A DNA stretch of 64,000 nt from Aerococcus mictus. Its GTDB lineage: Bacteria; Bacillota; Bacilli; Lactobacillales; Aerococcaceae. The position numbers and the translations under genes were made by a program. The stretch is taken from positions 1,364,001 to 1,428,000 of the forward strand of contig NZ_CP132985.1 of NCBI RefSeq assembly GCF_003286595.3, in the 5' to 3' direction. Positions 47,564 to 56,696 of the stretch are shown in pieces; position 1 is the stretch's first letter; each line of letters starts with the position of its first letter. The notes under the pieces were generated by a model that did not search any database, was not told the origin of the DNA, and saw only the letters and a list, made by a program, of their open reading frames with translations.

Positions 47564-48457
47564 TTATTCATGGGCGGTTAGAAAGACCGTCAGCAAGATA
47601 AAGGCCATGCCTAAGTAATCGATCAAGGCAAAACTTTCGCCTAGTAGTATCACCGATAAAATCGTTGCGGTTAAGGGCTCTACTGACCCAATCAAGGAAG
47701 CAGCTAAGGGGCCAATAAAGGTGACACTGGAAAGATAGAAAATATAAGGGACAATGGTTCCTACAATAATGGTTAAGGTAAACCAAGCTAAAAAGTGAAG
47801 AGAAAGTTCTGGTGGGACTAGGTGCTCAAAGTTGAAAAATATCAAGAAAATTCCACCAAATAGCATGCCAATTCCCGTCACTGGTAAAGATCCATAGTGG
47901 TCAATGACCTTTAAAGGAAGGACATTGAGGAGCGCTAGGCCAAATGCCGACATCAATCCCCAGAAAAAGGCCTCTTTGGATAAAATAAAGTGGCCTAACT
48001 GACCATGAGTGACTAAGAGAAAGACCCCAATAATAGTGAATAAAAGGGCCACAACTTCCCTTCTAATCGGCCAACGACGACCAACCAAGCAATAATAAAC
48101 CAACAAAAATATCGGGCCAATAAATTGAAGGATAGTCGCCATCCCGGAATTACTATAATGAATCGTCATCAAATAGGAAAACTGGTTAAAAACTATCCCA
48201 CAAATCCCAAATATTGCCATTTGTAAGAGTGACCGTTTATCTTGTTTTAACTTTGCAACGGGTAATTTCCTCTTATGTGCCAGGAAAAGGAAAATCGAGA
48301 TTCCTGCTATCAACATCCGGTACATGGTCAGCTGCAAAGGCATCATATTATAGGTCTGCATCAGGTGCTGACTCAAAACGCCCCCTAGACCCCAGGAACT
48401 ACAGGCTAAAATCGTGGTAATAATGGCTCGTTTTCTAATCCCGCTTTTAATATGCAT
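47564..48457 (-). CDS. EamA/DMT superfamily transporter
   Basis: 297 residues with ten transmembrane helices in two EamA repeats (about 12-145 and 155-292). Typical strings are SSWGLGGVLSQHLMQ near 20 and GPLAASLIGSVEPLTATILS near 250; the latter is the conserved EamA closing motif. Such proteins move amino acids, metabolites or nucleotide sugars; the substrate cannot be told. Convergent with the patatin gene, single gene. Confidence 0.9.
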   Translation of the reverse strand: MHIKSGIRKRAIITTILACSSWGLGGVLSQHLMQTYNMMPLQLTMYRMLIAGISIFLFLAHKRKLPVAKLKQDKRSLLQMAIFGICGIVFNQFSYLMTIHYSNSGMATILQFIGPIFLLVYYCLVGRRWPIRREVVALLFTIIGVFLLVTHGQLGHFILSKEAFFWGLMSAFGLALLNVLPLKVIDHYGSLPVTGIGMLFGGIFLIFFNFEHLVPPELSLHFLAWFTLTIIVGTIVPYIFYLSSVTFIGPLAASLIGSVEPLTATILSVILLGESFALIDYLGMAFILLTVFLTAHE

Positions 48458-48634
48458 AAATAACCTCTCATCTTTATTAGTTAAGTTATTTAATAGTAAT
48501 AAAAACTATTTTTAATATAACTAACTAATATTAATTTTTACTCCCTTAAGAATATAAAATATCTAATAAGTAAATTCAATGAGAACTTAGCAATTTTTCC
48601 AAAAACAGTTTTCTATTTTCGATCAAGCTTGACT

Positions 48635-48670
48635 AAAAAAGCCAGTTACTCAAAGTAGAGAAAGACTGGC
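48635..48670 (-). terminator. Rho-independent terminator of the accessory Sec locus
   Basis: GCCAGT (48641-48646) pairs with ACTGGC (48665-48670), with weaker inner pairs. On the minus strand TTTTTT follows. Confidence 0.75.
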
Positions 48671-48703
48671 AGTTAAAGGATTATTCGCTTATAAAGAGTT
48701 AGA

Positions 48704-49990
48704 CTATTCTGACTGAAAGCTATCCTCTTTTAGTAAGAATTTAACCCTATCGACCATGGCATCTAGTTCATCTGTAGGGAAAACCATATCTTGGTCAAGT
48801 AAGTCTGGGCGATGGGCTGTGGCTTCAAAGGCGACCACTGGAAGGCCTTTTTGAATCGCATGGTTGACGATATCATCTACTTCGGCGTAGTAATTGATGT
48901 CCAGGTAGATATCGGACTGGTTTAGTAAAGTCTCAATTAAATCACTGTGAGCGAAAGGATGAATAAAGATATTCTCCAGGTTTTCTGCTAAGTCAATGAG
49001 GCTTGGCGCCACCACAGTATAGGCTACAATATGAATGCAGAGATCAGGGAGAGCTCGAGCTAAAGCTTCGACTTGTTCGATTTCGGCTGAATGAGTTAGG
49101 ATGAGAGCCTGGTGTGGAAAGTCTTTACGACTAAAGTACCTGTCATAGTCAGTATCCCAGGCAATTTTTGCTTCATCATCGAAATCTTCATAATAGCTTT
49201 GACCCCGATATAACTTGTCAATATAAGAGTTTAAAGTCACATGAGGATCATAGCCAAAATTCTGTAAATTAAAGACTTTCTGACTTAAATTTTTGATATT
49301 ATCATTGAAGTGTTTAACTAGGTTTCGACCACTTGTCGACATAATTGAACTATCGTGTTGCCGATAAGCATACAGGTTCAAATCAATGGAATAAATCTCC
49401 GAAGCAGCCATATACCAGCGATAGGTTGTTGCTGAATCTTCATACCAGACCCCTATTGGAAATAAATTCTGGCGCACAATATCTGCTTTGACCAACTTAC
49501 ACCATGCCGTAGTGAATGACAGGGGAATTGTCCCGTCTTCATCTTTTCTTATTGCATCATGACTATCATAGGACGCTATCGTAGGCAGCCCTGGCGTCAT
49601 CAACCAATAATCGCCAGCATCGTTAAAATATTTGCAGGCCCCGATGACGATATCTGCCTGCTTATCCTGAGCAATACGGTGTAAGATTTCTAATGTATTT
49701 TCAACAATCTTATCGTCTGAATCCAAAAAGAAAATATATTCTCCTTTAGACTGGCTCGTCCCAAAATTGCGGGCTGCAGACAGGCCTTGATTTTCTTGAT
49801 GAAACAACTTAAAGCGCTCATCTCTCTTACAGTAGTTATCTGCAATAACTGGTGAAGCATCCGAGGAGCCGTCGTTAACCATGATGACTTCAAAGTCTGT
49901 AAAGGTCTGATTTCTCACTGATTCTAAGCATTCAATCAAGTATTTTTCAACTTTGTAGATTGGAATGATAATTGAAATTTTTGGATTCAT
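48704..49990 (-). CDS. GT2 glycosyltransferase fused to a GtfB-like C-terminal module
   Basis: 428 residues. Residues 1-250 are a GT-A fold family 2 transferase: ISIIIPIYKVEKYLIECLES at 5-24, VNDGSSD at 38-44, NQGLSAARN near 68, and FFLDSDD near 88 with the metal-binding DSD. Residues about 295-428 are a different module: ALILTHSAEIEQVEALARAL, then SDIYLDINYYAEVDDI. It is shared with GtfB and Gtf3 of the same locus. It probably extends the glycan on the serine-rich adhesin. Last gene of the locus; ribosome site AAAGGAGGT. Confidence 0.88.
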   Translation of the reverse strand: MNPKISIIIPIYKVEKYLIECLESVRNQTFTDFEVIMVNDGSSDASPVIADNYCKRDERFKLFHQENQGLSAARNFGTSQSKGEYIFFLDSDDKIVENTLEILHRIAQDKQADIVIGACKYFNDAGDYWLMTPGLPTIASYDSHDAIRKDEDGTIPLSFTTAWCKLVKADIVRQNLFPIGVWYEDSATTYRWYMAASEIYSIDLNLYAYRQHDSSIMSTSGRNLVKHFNDNIKNLSQKVFNLQNFGYDPHVTLNSYIDKLYRGQSYYEDFDDEAKIAWDTDYDRYFSRKDFPHQALILTHSAEIEQVEALARALPDLCIHIVAYTVVAPSLIDLAENLENIFIHPFAHSDLIETLLNQSDIYLDINYYAEVDDIVNHAIQKGLPVVAFEATAHRPDLLDQDMVFPTDELDAMVDRVKFLLKEDSFQSE

Positions 49991-50016
49991 TGCTACCTCC
50001 TTTCATTACCTTTCAA

Positions 50017-50208
50017 TTAAAATATATTAAGTAGTCTTATAATCAAAGCTAAAAAAATAGAAATAACCATCAGAAAAGCTATTACATAAGGTAATTTATT
50101 TGTGCTAGTCTTTTCGTCTTCCTCTTTTTTTGATTCCTTTTCTTCCCGTTGATCTTTAATCATCTTCTTAATTTCTTGATCAACATAATTTTCCTTATTA
50201 TTCTTCAT
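50017..50208 (-). CDS. Small single-span protein of the accessory Sec locus, possible Asp4/SecE-like
   Basis: 63 residues: a very charged N-terminal half (Lys/Glu-rich, about 1-37) and one C-terminal transmembrane helix (LPYVIAFLMVISIFLALIIR). The size, topology and position right after secA2 fit Asp4-type proteins, thought to be SecE-like partners of SecY2 in streptococci. Sequence identity cannot be judged by eye for so short a protein. GGGGTG precedes the ATG. It could equally be an unrelated local protein. Confidence 0.55.
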   Translation of the reverse strand: MKNNKENYVDQEIKKMIKDQREEKESKKEEDEKTSTNKLPYVIAFLMVISIFLALIIRLLNIF

Positions 50209-50235
50209 AAATTCACCCCATCATAGCTATAATCT

Positions 50236-52602
50236 CTATGCAAACTGAATTATTGGCTGACCATTTTTATCTGGTAATATTTGACTTAATGATAAATAGT
50301 AAATAACTCTTTGATAAATTTGATCTTTCATTTCATTATAAGACCAAAGTGCTTCCTTTTGATATTCATAGATAGGATTTCGTTGGGCTGATCCTCTAGT
50401 CACTACAACCTGTTTAAATTGAGTGAGGTAATCAACTTGTTCTACCCAAACTTCATCAATGGCTTTTAAAATACATTTACGCTCAAAATCTTCAAAATAG
50501 TTTCCGTATCCTAGACGCTCTTTTTTAGATTCTAATATAGTAAAAAAGATACCCAGTAAATAATCGACTAAGTCCGAATCGGATAAATGTTCAATATTTT
50601 TAGGTTCATAATTATAAGTTAGATTATCAAATATCCAACGATCAATTTGTACTTTGCGACTTCTATTAGGATCAAGGTTATCTACAGCCAATCCCATCAC
50701 GCGCTGTGCAACTTGGTCTAGATCGATTTCTTCTAACCCTTGGCCTTCTAGAAGTTCATCACGGGTTTGATAAATAATCTTTCTTTGAATACTCATATCC
50801 TCATCCATTTGAATGATTTGCTTTCTAGCATTTTCTCCACTAGCATCACTCGCCTCTTGGGCTTGGTTAAAGTATTTCTCGTAACGAAAATTAGATAGTT
50901 GCTTAATATCATTAATCTCTTCATCTGGATCCGACTGATAGCGGATATGCTCTGGTGCCCACTTTTGGATGAGTTCGTCTTCTAAGGAGACAAAGAATTT
51001 ACTCATTCCTGGGTCTCCTTGCCTTCCTGCTCGACCACGAAGCTGTAAATCAATACGTTCACTAACCATTCTTTCAGTTCCAATGACTGCTAGGCCGCCT
51101 AAGTCAGCAACTCCTTGCCCTAACTTAATGTCTGTCCCCCGACCAGCCATCGCGGTGGCAACCGTGACTGCACCATATTGTCCTGCTTCTTTAATCATTT
51201 CTGCCTCTTTAGCTTCATTGTAGGCATTGAGCACATTATGAGGAATACCATCATTCAGCAAAATCGTTGAATATAACCTGGATAGCTGAACTGATCCTGT
51301 CGCAATTAATAAGGGTTGTCCAGTCGCATGCTTTTCTTCGATGTATTGGATAGAAGCAGCCAGTTTTTCAGGAAAGCTACGGTAAATTTCATCAGCATAG
51401 TCTTTACGAATGACGGGCCTATTCGTTGGAATTGAAACAACTTCCATATTATAAGTCTCAATGAATTCGTCCTCTGCTGGTTTTCCTGTACCAGTCATAC
51501 CAGCCATACGATCAAAAAGTAAGAATAAATTTTGGTAAGTTATAGAAGCCATTGACCGGTTTTCATCTGTTAATTCCACATGTTCCTTGGCTTCAATAGC
51601 TTGATGTTGTCCTGCCTGTAAACGAGTGCCTTTTAACACCCGACCATCACGACTATCTAATAATTCTACCTTCCCATCACGAACCACATAATCTTTTTCA
51701 TTAGTGAATAATTCATGGGCTTTAAGAGCTAAACTAACATGACGAACGAGCTCTCGATTTGAACTCGCATAAAATTTATCTAAGCGAAAGTAAGTTTCTG
51801 CATATTCTATTCCTTCTTGGGTAAGCCAAACTGCATCTTTTTCCACGGTAACTTCATAATCCAGTCCTACTTCAAGGCTTTCAACGAAATCATTAGCTAG
51901 TTGGTAGAAATTAGACTGGACTCTTGGAGAACCTGAAATAACTAGCGGACTAGTCGCTCCATCAAGCAAGACCGCATCCACTTCATCAATAATGACATAA
52001 TAAAAGTTACGTAAAAATTGATCGTCTTTGTCAGCAGCTAAATTCTCTCCCAGGTAATCGAAGCCTAGTGCTGAATGAGTAGTGTATACAATGTCAGATT
52101 CATAAATTTTTCTTTTGTCTTCAGCTGTCAAATTCTCTGAATCCTCAGAGACTCCTATTGCAATGGTTAAGCCCATAAAACGATATAGGTATCCCATTTC
52201 CTCAGCATCACGGCGAGATAAATAATCGTTAACTGTAACTAGAATTACCCCTTTTCCTGTCAATGCATTGAGATACAAAGGCATAGTGGCTGTTAGAGTT
52301 TTACCTTCACCAGTTTTCATTTCAGCAATGTTTCCCTCATGTAATACAATGGCACCAATTACTTGGACATCATAGGGGTACATCCCTAACACCCGTTTAG
52401 CAGCCTCTCTAACTACTGCATAGGCTTCAGGAAGAAGATCATTTAAGCTTTCACCTGCTTGATAGCGTTCTTTAAATTCATTAGTTTTCTGTTTGAGGTC
52501 ACCATCTGATAATTGAGCCATGTCTCCAGCATATGCATTAACTTGATGAAGTATACGGTTCAGCCTCTTTAACCGACCTTTATCTAAATCAACTTTAAAC
52601 AT
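50236..52602 (-). CDS. secA2: Accessory Sec translocase ATPase SecA2
   Basis: 788 residues from ATG 52602, with AGGGGGC six bases upstream; a TTG at 52617 overlaps asp3. SecA DEAD motor: Walker A MKTGEGKT at 95-102, Walker B VIIDEVDAVLLDG, MAGRGTDIKLG and QLRGRAGRQGDPG in the second motor half. The C-terminal zinc-binding tail of housekeeping SecA is missing, as usual for SecA2. It drives export of the glycosylated serine-rich adhesin through SecY2. It lies just after asp3 in the same transcript. Confidence 0.97.
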   Translation of the reverse strand: MFKVDLDKGRLKRLNRILHQVNAYAGDMAQLSDGDLKQKTNEFKERYQAGESLNDLLPEAYAVVREAAKRVLGMYPYDVQVIGAIVLHEGNIAEMKTGEGKTLTATMPLYLNALTGKGVILVTVNDYLSRRDAEEMGYLYRFMGLTIAIGVSEDSENLTAEDKRKIYESDIVYTTHSALGFDYLGENLAADKDDQFLRNFYYVIIDEVDAVLLDGATSPLVISGSPRVQSNFYQLANDFVESLEVGLDYEVTVEKDAVWLTQEGIEYAETYFRLDKFYASSNRELVRHVSLALKAHELFTNEKDYVVRDGKVELLDSRDGRVLKGTRLQAGQHQAIEAKEHVELTDENRSMASITYQNLFLLFDRMAGMTGTGKPAEDEFIETYNMEVVSIPTNRPVIRKDYADEIYRSFPEKLAASIQYIEEKHATGQPLLIATGSVQLSRLYSTILLNDGIPHNVLNAYNEAKEAEMIKEAGQYGAVTVATAMAGRGTDIKLGQGVADLGGLAVIGTERMVSERIDLQLRGRAGRQGDPGMSKFFVSLEDELIQKWAPEHIRYQSDPDEEINDIKQLSNFRYEKYFNQAQEASDASGENARKQIIQMDEDMSIQRKIIYQTRDELLEGQGLEEIDLDQVAQRVMGLAVDNLDPNRSRKVQIDRWIFDNLTYNYEPKNIEHLSDSDLVDYLLGIFFTILESKKERLGYGNYFEDFERKCILKAIDEVWVEQVDYLTQFKQVVVTRGSAQRNPIYEYQKEALWSYNEMKDQIYQRVIYYLSLSQILPDKNGQPIIQFA

Positions 52603-52613
52603 GGTGAGCCCCC

Positions 52614-53588
52614 TCAACTAATTTCTTGCCAGTCTAACTTCAAAAGATTCTTATGATAATCCAATAACCTACTTCCGACCAAAAGACCATCAGACTGCTT
52701 ATTTTTATAATAGCATTTTATATTAGGTCGACTGACACGAGCAATTGTTTGCAACCATTGAACAATACCTTCATCTAAACCCGATTGCTGGGCAATTTTT
52801 TGATATTGAAAATGTTCTAAATGATCGTTAGTAATCAAGGCTTGGGAATTAGGATAGAGTTGAGCATAATATTTAGCAGCTAAATTAGAAATCGGTCCAT
52901 AACCAATAAAATAATAATGTTTAGCTGAACTAGAACCAATAAAGGTCTCCACGCCAGACAATGCTTCTTCTGATAAATAAAGCTGGGCGTTTAATAATTC
53001 ACTAGCCAGCAAATTAGTATGAGACTTAATTAAATCTATTTGCTGCAACTTATTCACTTCTTCTTGGATACTTCCTATTCCTGGTTCAACAAAAAGCAAG
53101 TGATTGAAATCATAATTATTTTCAATTAGTAGTGTATCTTTACTCATAACCTTATCTAAAAGTACTTCAGATATTATCAAGCGCTTAAAATTGATAGAGC
53201 GGCAGCCTGCGTGAACTAAAGATATGGTGTAGTTTCCGTAATTATCAGGTACAGTAAATGAGTCATCACAACTGCGGATAAAATCTTTCTGCAGAGATTC
53301 ACCGTAATAATCAAAGAATTCCACCGTAAACATTATGGAATTATTTGGTTCGACCTGACCAATAAATTTAAGGAAGTAGGTCTTATCACTTGTTAATAGC
53401 GGGAGTTTAGGTGAAGAAAAATAAAGTCCATAGGTTTTTTCAGAACTCCATTTATTAATAACTATTCCTGAATGAACCATAGAGTTTTTAAAGGATACCC
53501 TATCTGGGGACAGCCACTCTATCTGAGAGCCATGACTGAATATATCGTCGTTCATTAATCCCCATCGAACAATGTAATAATCTTTCAC
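52614..53588 (-). CDS. asp3: Accessory Sec system protein Asp3
   Basis: 324 residues. The N-terminal 160 residues are beta-rich and match Asp3 in pattern: YYIVRWGLMNDDIFSHGSQI at 4-23, TYFLKFIGQVEPNNSIMFTV, and CRSINFKRLIISE. The C-terminal half is longer than in streptococcal Asp3 (usually 150-300) and contains SSAKHYYFIGYGPISNLAAK. Asp1-3 form a complex that brings the adhesin to SecA2. Its start overlaps asp2 by four bases. No catalytic motif is evident. Confidence 0.9.
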   Translation of the reverse strand: MKDYYIVRWGLMNDDIFSHGSQIEWLSPDRVSFKNSMVHSGIVINKWSSEKTYGLYFSSPKLPLLTSDKTYFLKFIGQVEPNNSIMFTVEFFDYYGESLQKDFIRSCDDSFTVPDNYGNYTISLVHAGCRSINFKRLIISEVLLDKVMSKDTLLIENNYDFNHLLFVEPGIGSIQEEVNKLQQIDLIKSHTNLLASELLNAQLYLSEEALSGVETFIGSSSAKHYYFIGYGPISNLAAKYYAQLYPNSQALITNDHLEHFQYQKIAQQSGLDEGIVQWLQTIARVSRPNIKCYYKNKQSDGLLVGSRLLDYHKNLLKLDWQEIS

Positions 53589-55135
53589 TCGACTCCCTCC
53601 TTACTTTCAAAATCTTCCCATAGTATTCTCTTATACTGGTTTATAAACCAACTTGCGACAGTAGGGGTATTATCATTATGTCGTCCCATCACAGACTTAC
53701 TAATAATTTTAATTGGCTTATCACTCAGATTTTTCAATAATCCATAATACGCCTCATTATCGTAATCTTCATTAAGCATGTAAGTCATTGCAAAGGTAGA
53801 TTGACTATAGTGAGTCTGTTTTAATTTAGGCATCAACATACTGTCTAAAATATCCATATCAGTTGTTAAATCATCATTGTCACCAAATTTCAAGGTTAAA
53901 TCCATTGATGTTTTAAAGGAATCATTAGGGCGTCTTAAGCGCTGGTTTCTAGTAATATTTCCTAAATAAACAAGTGGTCGCGCCATAATTATGGCGTAAG
54001 GATCTAAAAAACTTCCATAGTACAAAGCACCAAAGGTTCCCATAGACATACCTGAAAGGATTAACTGATCCTTAGTAAAATTTAACTCATCTAATACTTC
54101 CACTATCTTAGCAACAATAGTTGCCTCGAATTGGGCACTTCCTCGATAGAAGGCACCGCCTTCTAAACGTAAATCATTAATCAATATAAAGGGGTGCTTT
54201 AGGTTCTTCATCATAGGAAAGCCTTCAAAACCTTCTGCTGTCCTATAACCAGAAAAATAAACATTTAAAGGGGGTTTTAAGTTGCCGGGATTATAGTAAA
54301 AAGCAAACTCTTCACGACCATTATCAGCTATAATTTGTCCACCTGCTAAATAGTCTCCCCACTTTCTTCGGGAATGTCTAACATGTAAAGGACCTATCCT
54401 TAGTTGTCCAGAACCTCTTACACAAAGGGAAAAGCTCGCATAACAATTCTCAGGCGGATCTAATAATATTCTCTTTTTTATTGCTTCATTATCATAAGAG
54501 ATACGCTTAACCACCTGATTAAAACTTCCCATGCGAATAAAGGTCATAGTCAGTTTTAGATCAATGGTCTCATCTTTTATAAACTCTAACCATATATCGA
54601 GATAGCGATCTATATTAGAGATAATAAGATGTCGCCAATATAACAAAGGAGTCAATTGATCTGTATCTTCAATTTGAAAAAAAATATAATTGTTTCCTAG
54701 ATATTGATAGTTACCAGAAAAATTAGCTTGAACAGAAATATCCTGAATGCCACGTCTCTCTCCATAATTGCCGTCGAAGAAAACTTTAGCTAACTCAACA
54801 ATCGTCTCTTCAATATTTTCCACTTCAATAAATTGAGCTTTTTTCATCAAAAATAGAAGTTTGAACTCAGGAGCGGAATAATAAGATTCGAATTGTTGAT
54901 CAATTAATACAGCATAAGCTTCCATTAAGGGAAGCAGCTTATCTATTAGTAATTCATCAATAGGAGCGGTAAGTAAAACTAGAGAAAAAGGTCTTTGTGG
55001 CAGGTTATTTTCTTTCAAAGCTCCTTGGTAATAATCAGCAAGCTCAGTATTTAGTACAAAGGTCCAATCAACTTCATTCTTAAATTTTACGCCCTGTGAC
55101 CAATCCCTATAGCCGATTTGTAAAACTCTAGTCAT
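53585..55135 (-). CDS. asp2: Accessory Sec system protein Asp2 (glycan O-acetyltransferase)
   Basis: 516 residues. It begins RVLQIGYRDWS, characteristic of Asp2, and has an alpha/beta hydrolase-type core with the nucleophile Ser364 in SGMSMGTFGALYYG. A likely Glu456 and His486 (MGRHNDNT) complete the triad, with spacing like the Ser-Glu-His set known from Streptococcus gordonii Asp2. That enzyme acetylates GlcNAc on the adhesin and also aids export. It overlaps asp1 and asp3 by a few bases on each side. Confidence 0.95.
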   Translation of the reverse strand: MTRVLQIGYRDWSQGVKFKNEVDWTFVLNTELADYYQGALKENNLPQRPFSLVLLTAPIDELLIDKLLPLMEAYAVLIDQQFESYYSAPEFKLLFLMKKAQFIEVENIEETIVELAKVFFDGNYGERRGIQDISVQANFSGNYQYLGNNYIFFQIEDTDQLTPLLYWRHLIISNIDRYLDIWLEFIKDETIDLKLTMTFIRMGSFNQVVKRISYDNEAIKKRILLDPPENCYASFSLCVRGSGQLRIGPLHVRHSRRKWGDYLAGGQIIADNGREEFAFYYNPGNLKPPLNVYFSGYRTAEGFEGFPMMKNLKHPFILINDLRLEGGAFYRGSAQFEATIVAKIVEVLDELNFTKDQLILSGMSMGTFGALYYGSFLDPYAIIMARPLVYLGNITRNQRLRRPNDSFKTSMDLTLKFGDNDDLTTDMDILDSMLMPKLKQTHYSQSTFAMTYMLNEDYDNEAYYGLLKNLSDKPIKIISKSVMGRHNDNTPTVASWFINQYKRILWEDFESKEGVE

Positions 55136-56678
55136 TGCTGTTCTCTCCTAACAATGCTTTCCATTGACTCACTAATTCTCCACTATGGTACTTATTAATC
55201 TTTTCTACAGAGTAAACTAAAGCTTCATTCCAATGCTTAAGTCCTTTGAAGTAATAATCAATCCCTTGTGCCAATTGATCCAAGTTCTTTGCAATTAACC
55301 CATTTTTCAAATGCTCAACATAGGCAGACTCAACTCGGTTGATCTGCGGAATTCCTGCACTAATTCCCGCAATCTGACCATAAACCCAGGGATGCGAAGT
55401 CCAATCAATCATCAAACGCACATACTTCAAGCTTTGGATAAAGTCGCGCTCACTAGTATTAATTTGCACCTGACAAACTGGTTCCTTTTCTTTTTCAGGC
55501 ATCTTATCCGCAAAATCAACAACTTCTCCGTAGTTAGGATCAAAATACTTATTTAAGCGATCGGATAAACTTTCTAGCTGGTCGATTTTAGCTTGATCAA
55601 TTTGAAAGGTTCCTAAGACCAAGCGAATACGTTCATCCTTTTTCATTTTATTCTTGATAACATCCATAACATATTCTATTTCTTTCAATCCTAATCGACT
55701 CACTTCAAGATAAATAATTAATTCCTTAATCCGTTGACTCATACCTAACTGGAGTCTGGTATCGAACGGCGATAGTCGATAAATAGGTGTATCAAGTGAA
55801 TTCTTCTTCGTATAGTCAATTAGCTGGTCCTTCAATTGATCAGTATCAGTAATCAGTAATTTCGCCCTTTTCAGAAAGGTTTTAAAATCTTCTGTATTGC
55901 TCTCAAAGGAGCGCTGACTATAAAGAGAATAGATTAAATCAATCTTATTTTTCTGACTTAGCTGATTAAATAAACGATTATATCTATCACTATAGGCAAC
56001 AACGACCTTGTCACTTTGTCCCATATGTTTACTTAGATACTTACTGGCCATCTCTGCAATAAGTTCTGATTTTGATTGATACGTAGTATGATCAAAACGC
56101 TCTTTTTCTAACAGATTTTGGTTAATTTCTACATTTTCATTAGCACAAAACTCTCGAACCACCCATTGACCAGCTAAATTTAAATAGTCTTGGTGGGTAG
56201 CCTGACCATTACTATAAAAGATGATACTAGAAATAAAGGCCCGATCATCAAAAATGTACTGTTTTGTTAATTGCTTATCTTGATAGTAGTCAATAAAGGC
56301 GATATAACCATTAGACTTAAATTGGATATCAGCATAATGTTCATTGTGGACAAATACCATCATTAGAAAAGGAGTAGGAACAAATTCGGCTTGCTTAGGA
56401 AAAGATAAGTCCTCTAAAGTAATAGGTCTTACTTTATATAAATTAACGCCTTGAATATAGTCAAAAACCGACCAATAATTATTTTCTTCGATATTTTGAT
56501 CATGTAAGTTCAACCGTAACATCGGAGCATAATCGAGCATTAATAATTGATTGCTTTCCCCAGAACGCTGAAATAAACGCAATTGATTAACAGTATCATC
56601 AAAATACAAGTCCATATAGGAAAGCTCAACAAAATCCCATTGATTATTCGCATACCAAGAGGGAATAAAATAATACAT
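55128..56678 (-). CDS. asp1: Accessory Sec system protein Asp1
   Basis: 516 residues. The start MYYFIPSWYANNQWDFVELS is the Asp1 hallmark. The overall fold in the family resembles a GT-B glycosyltransferase that has lost activity; the late VRLMIDWTSHPWVYGQIAG and GIPQINRVESAYVEHLKNG fit that. It forms a complex with Asp2 and Asp3. It overlaps asp2 by eight bases and starts 18 bases after secY2. Confidence 0.95.
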   Translation of the reverse strand: MYYFIPSWYANNQWDFVELSYMDLYFDDTVNQLRLFQRSGESNQLLMLDYAPMLRLNLHDQNIEENNYWSVFDYIQGVNLYKVRPITLEDLSFPKQAEFVPTPFLMMVFVHNEHYADIQFKSNGYIAFIDYYQDKQLTKQYIFDDRAFISSIIFYSNGQATHQDYLNLAGQWVVREFCANENVEINQNLLEKERFDHTTYQSKSELIAEMASKYLSKHMGQSDKVVVAYSDRYNRLFNQLSQKNKIDLIYSLYSQRSFESNTEDFKTFLKRAKLLITDTDQLKDQLIDYTKKNSLDTPIYRLSPFDTRLQLGMSQRIKELIIYLEVSRLGLKEIEYVMDVIKNKMKKDERIRLVLGTFQIDQAKIDQLESLSDRLNKYFDPNYGEVVDFADKMPEKEKEPVCQVQINTSERDFIQSLKYVRLMIDWTSHPWVYGQIAGISAGIPQINRVESAYVEHLKNGLIAKNLDQLAQGIDYYFKGLKHWNEALVYSVEKINKYHSGELVSQWKALLGENSND

Positions 56679-56696
56679 AATTTTCCTTTCTAATAG

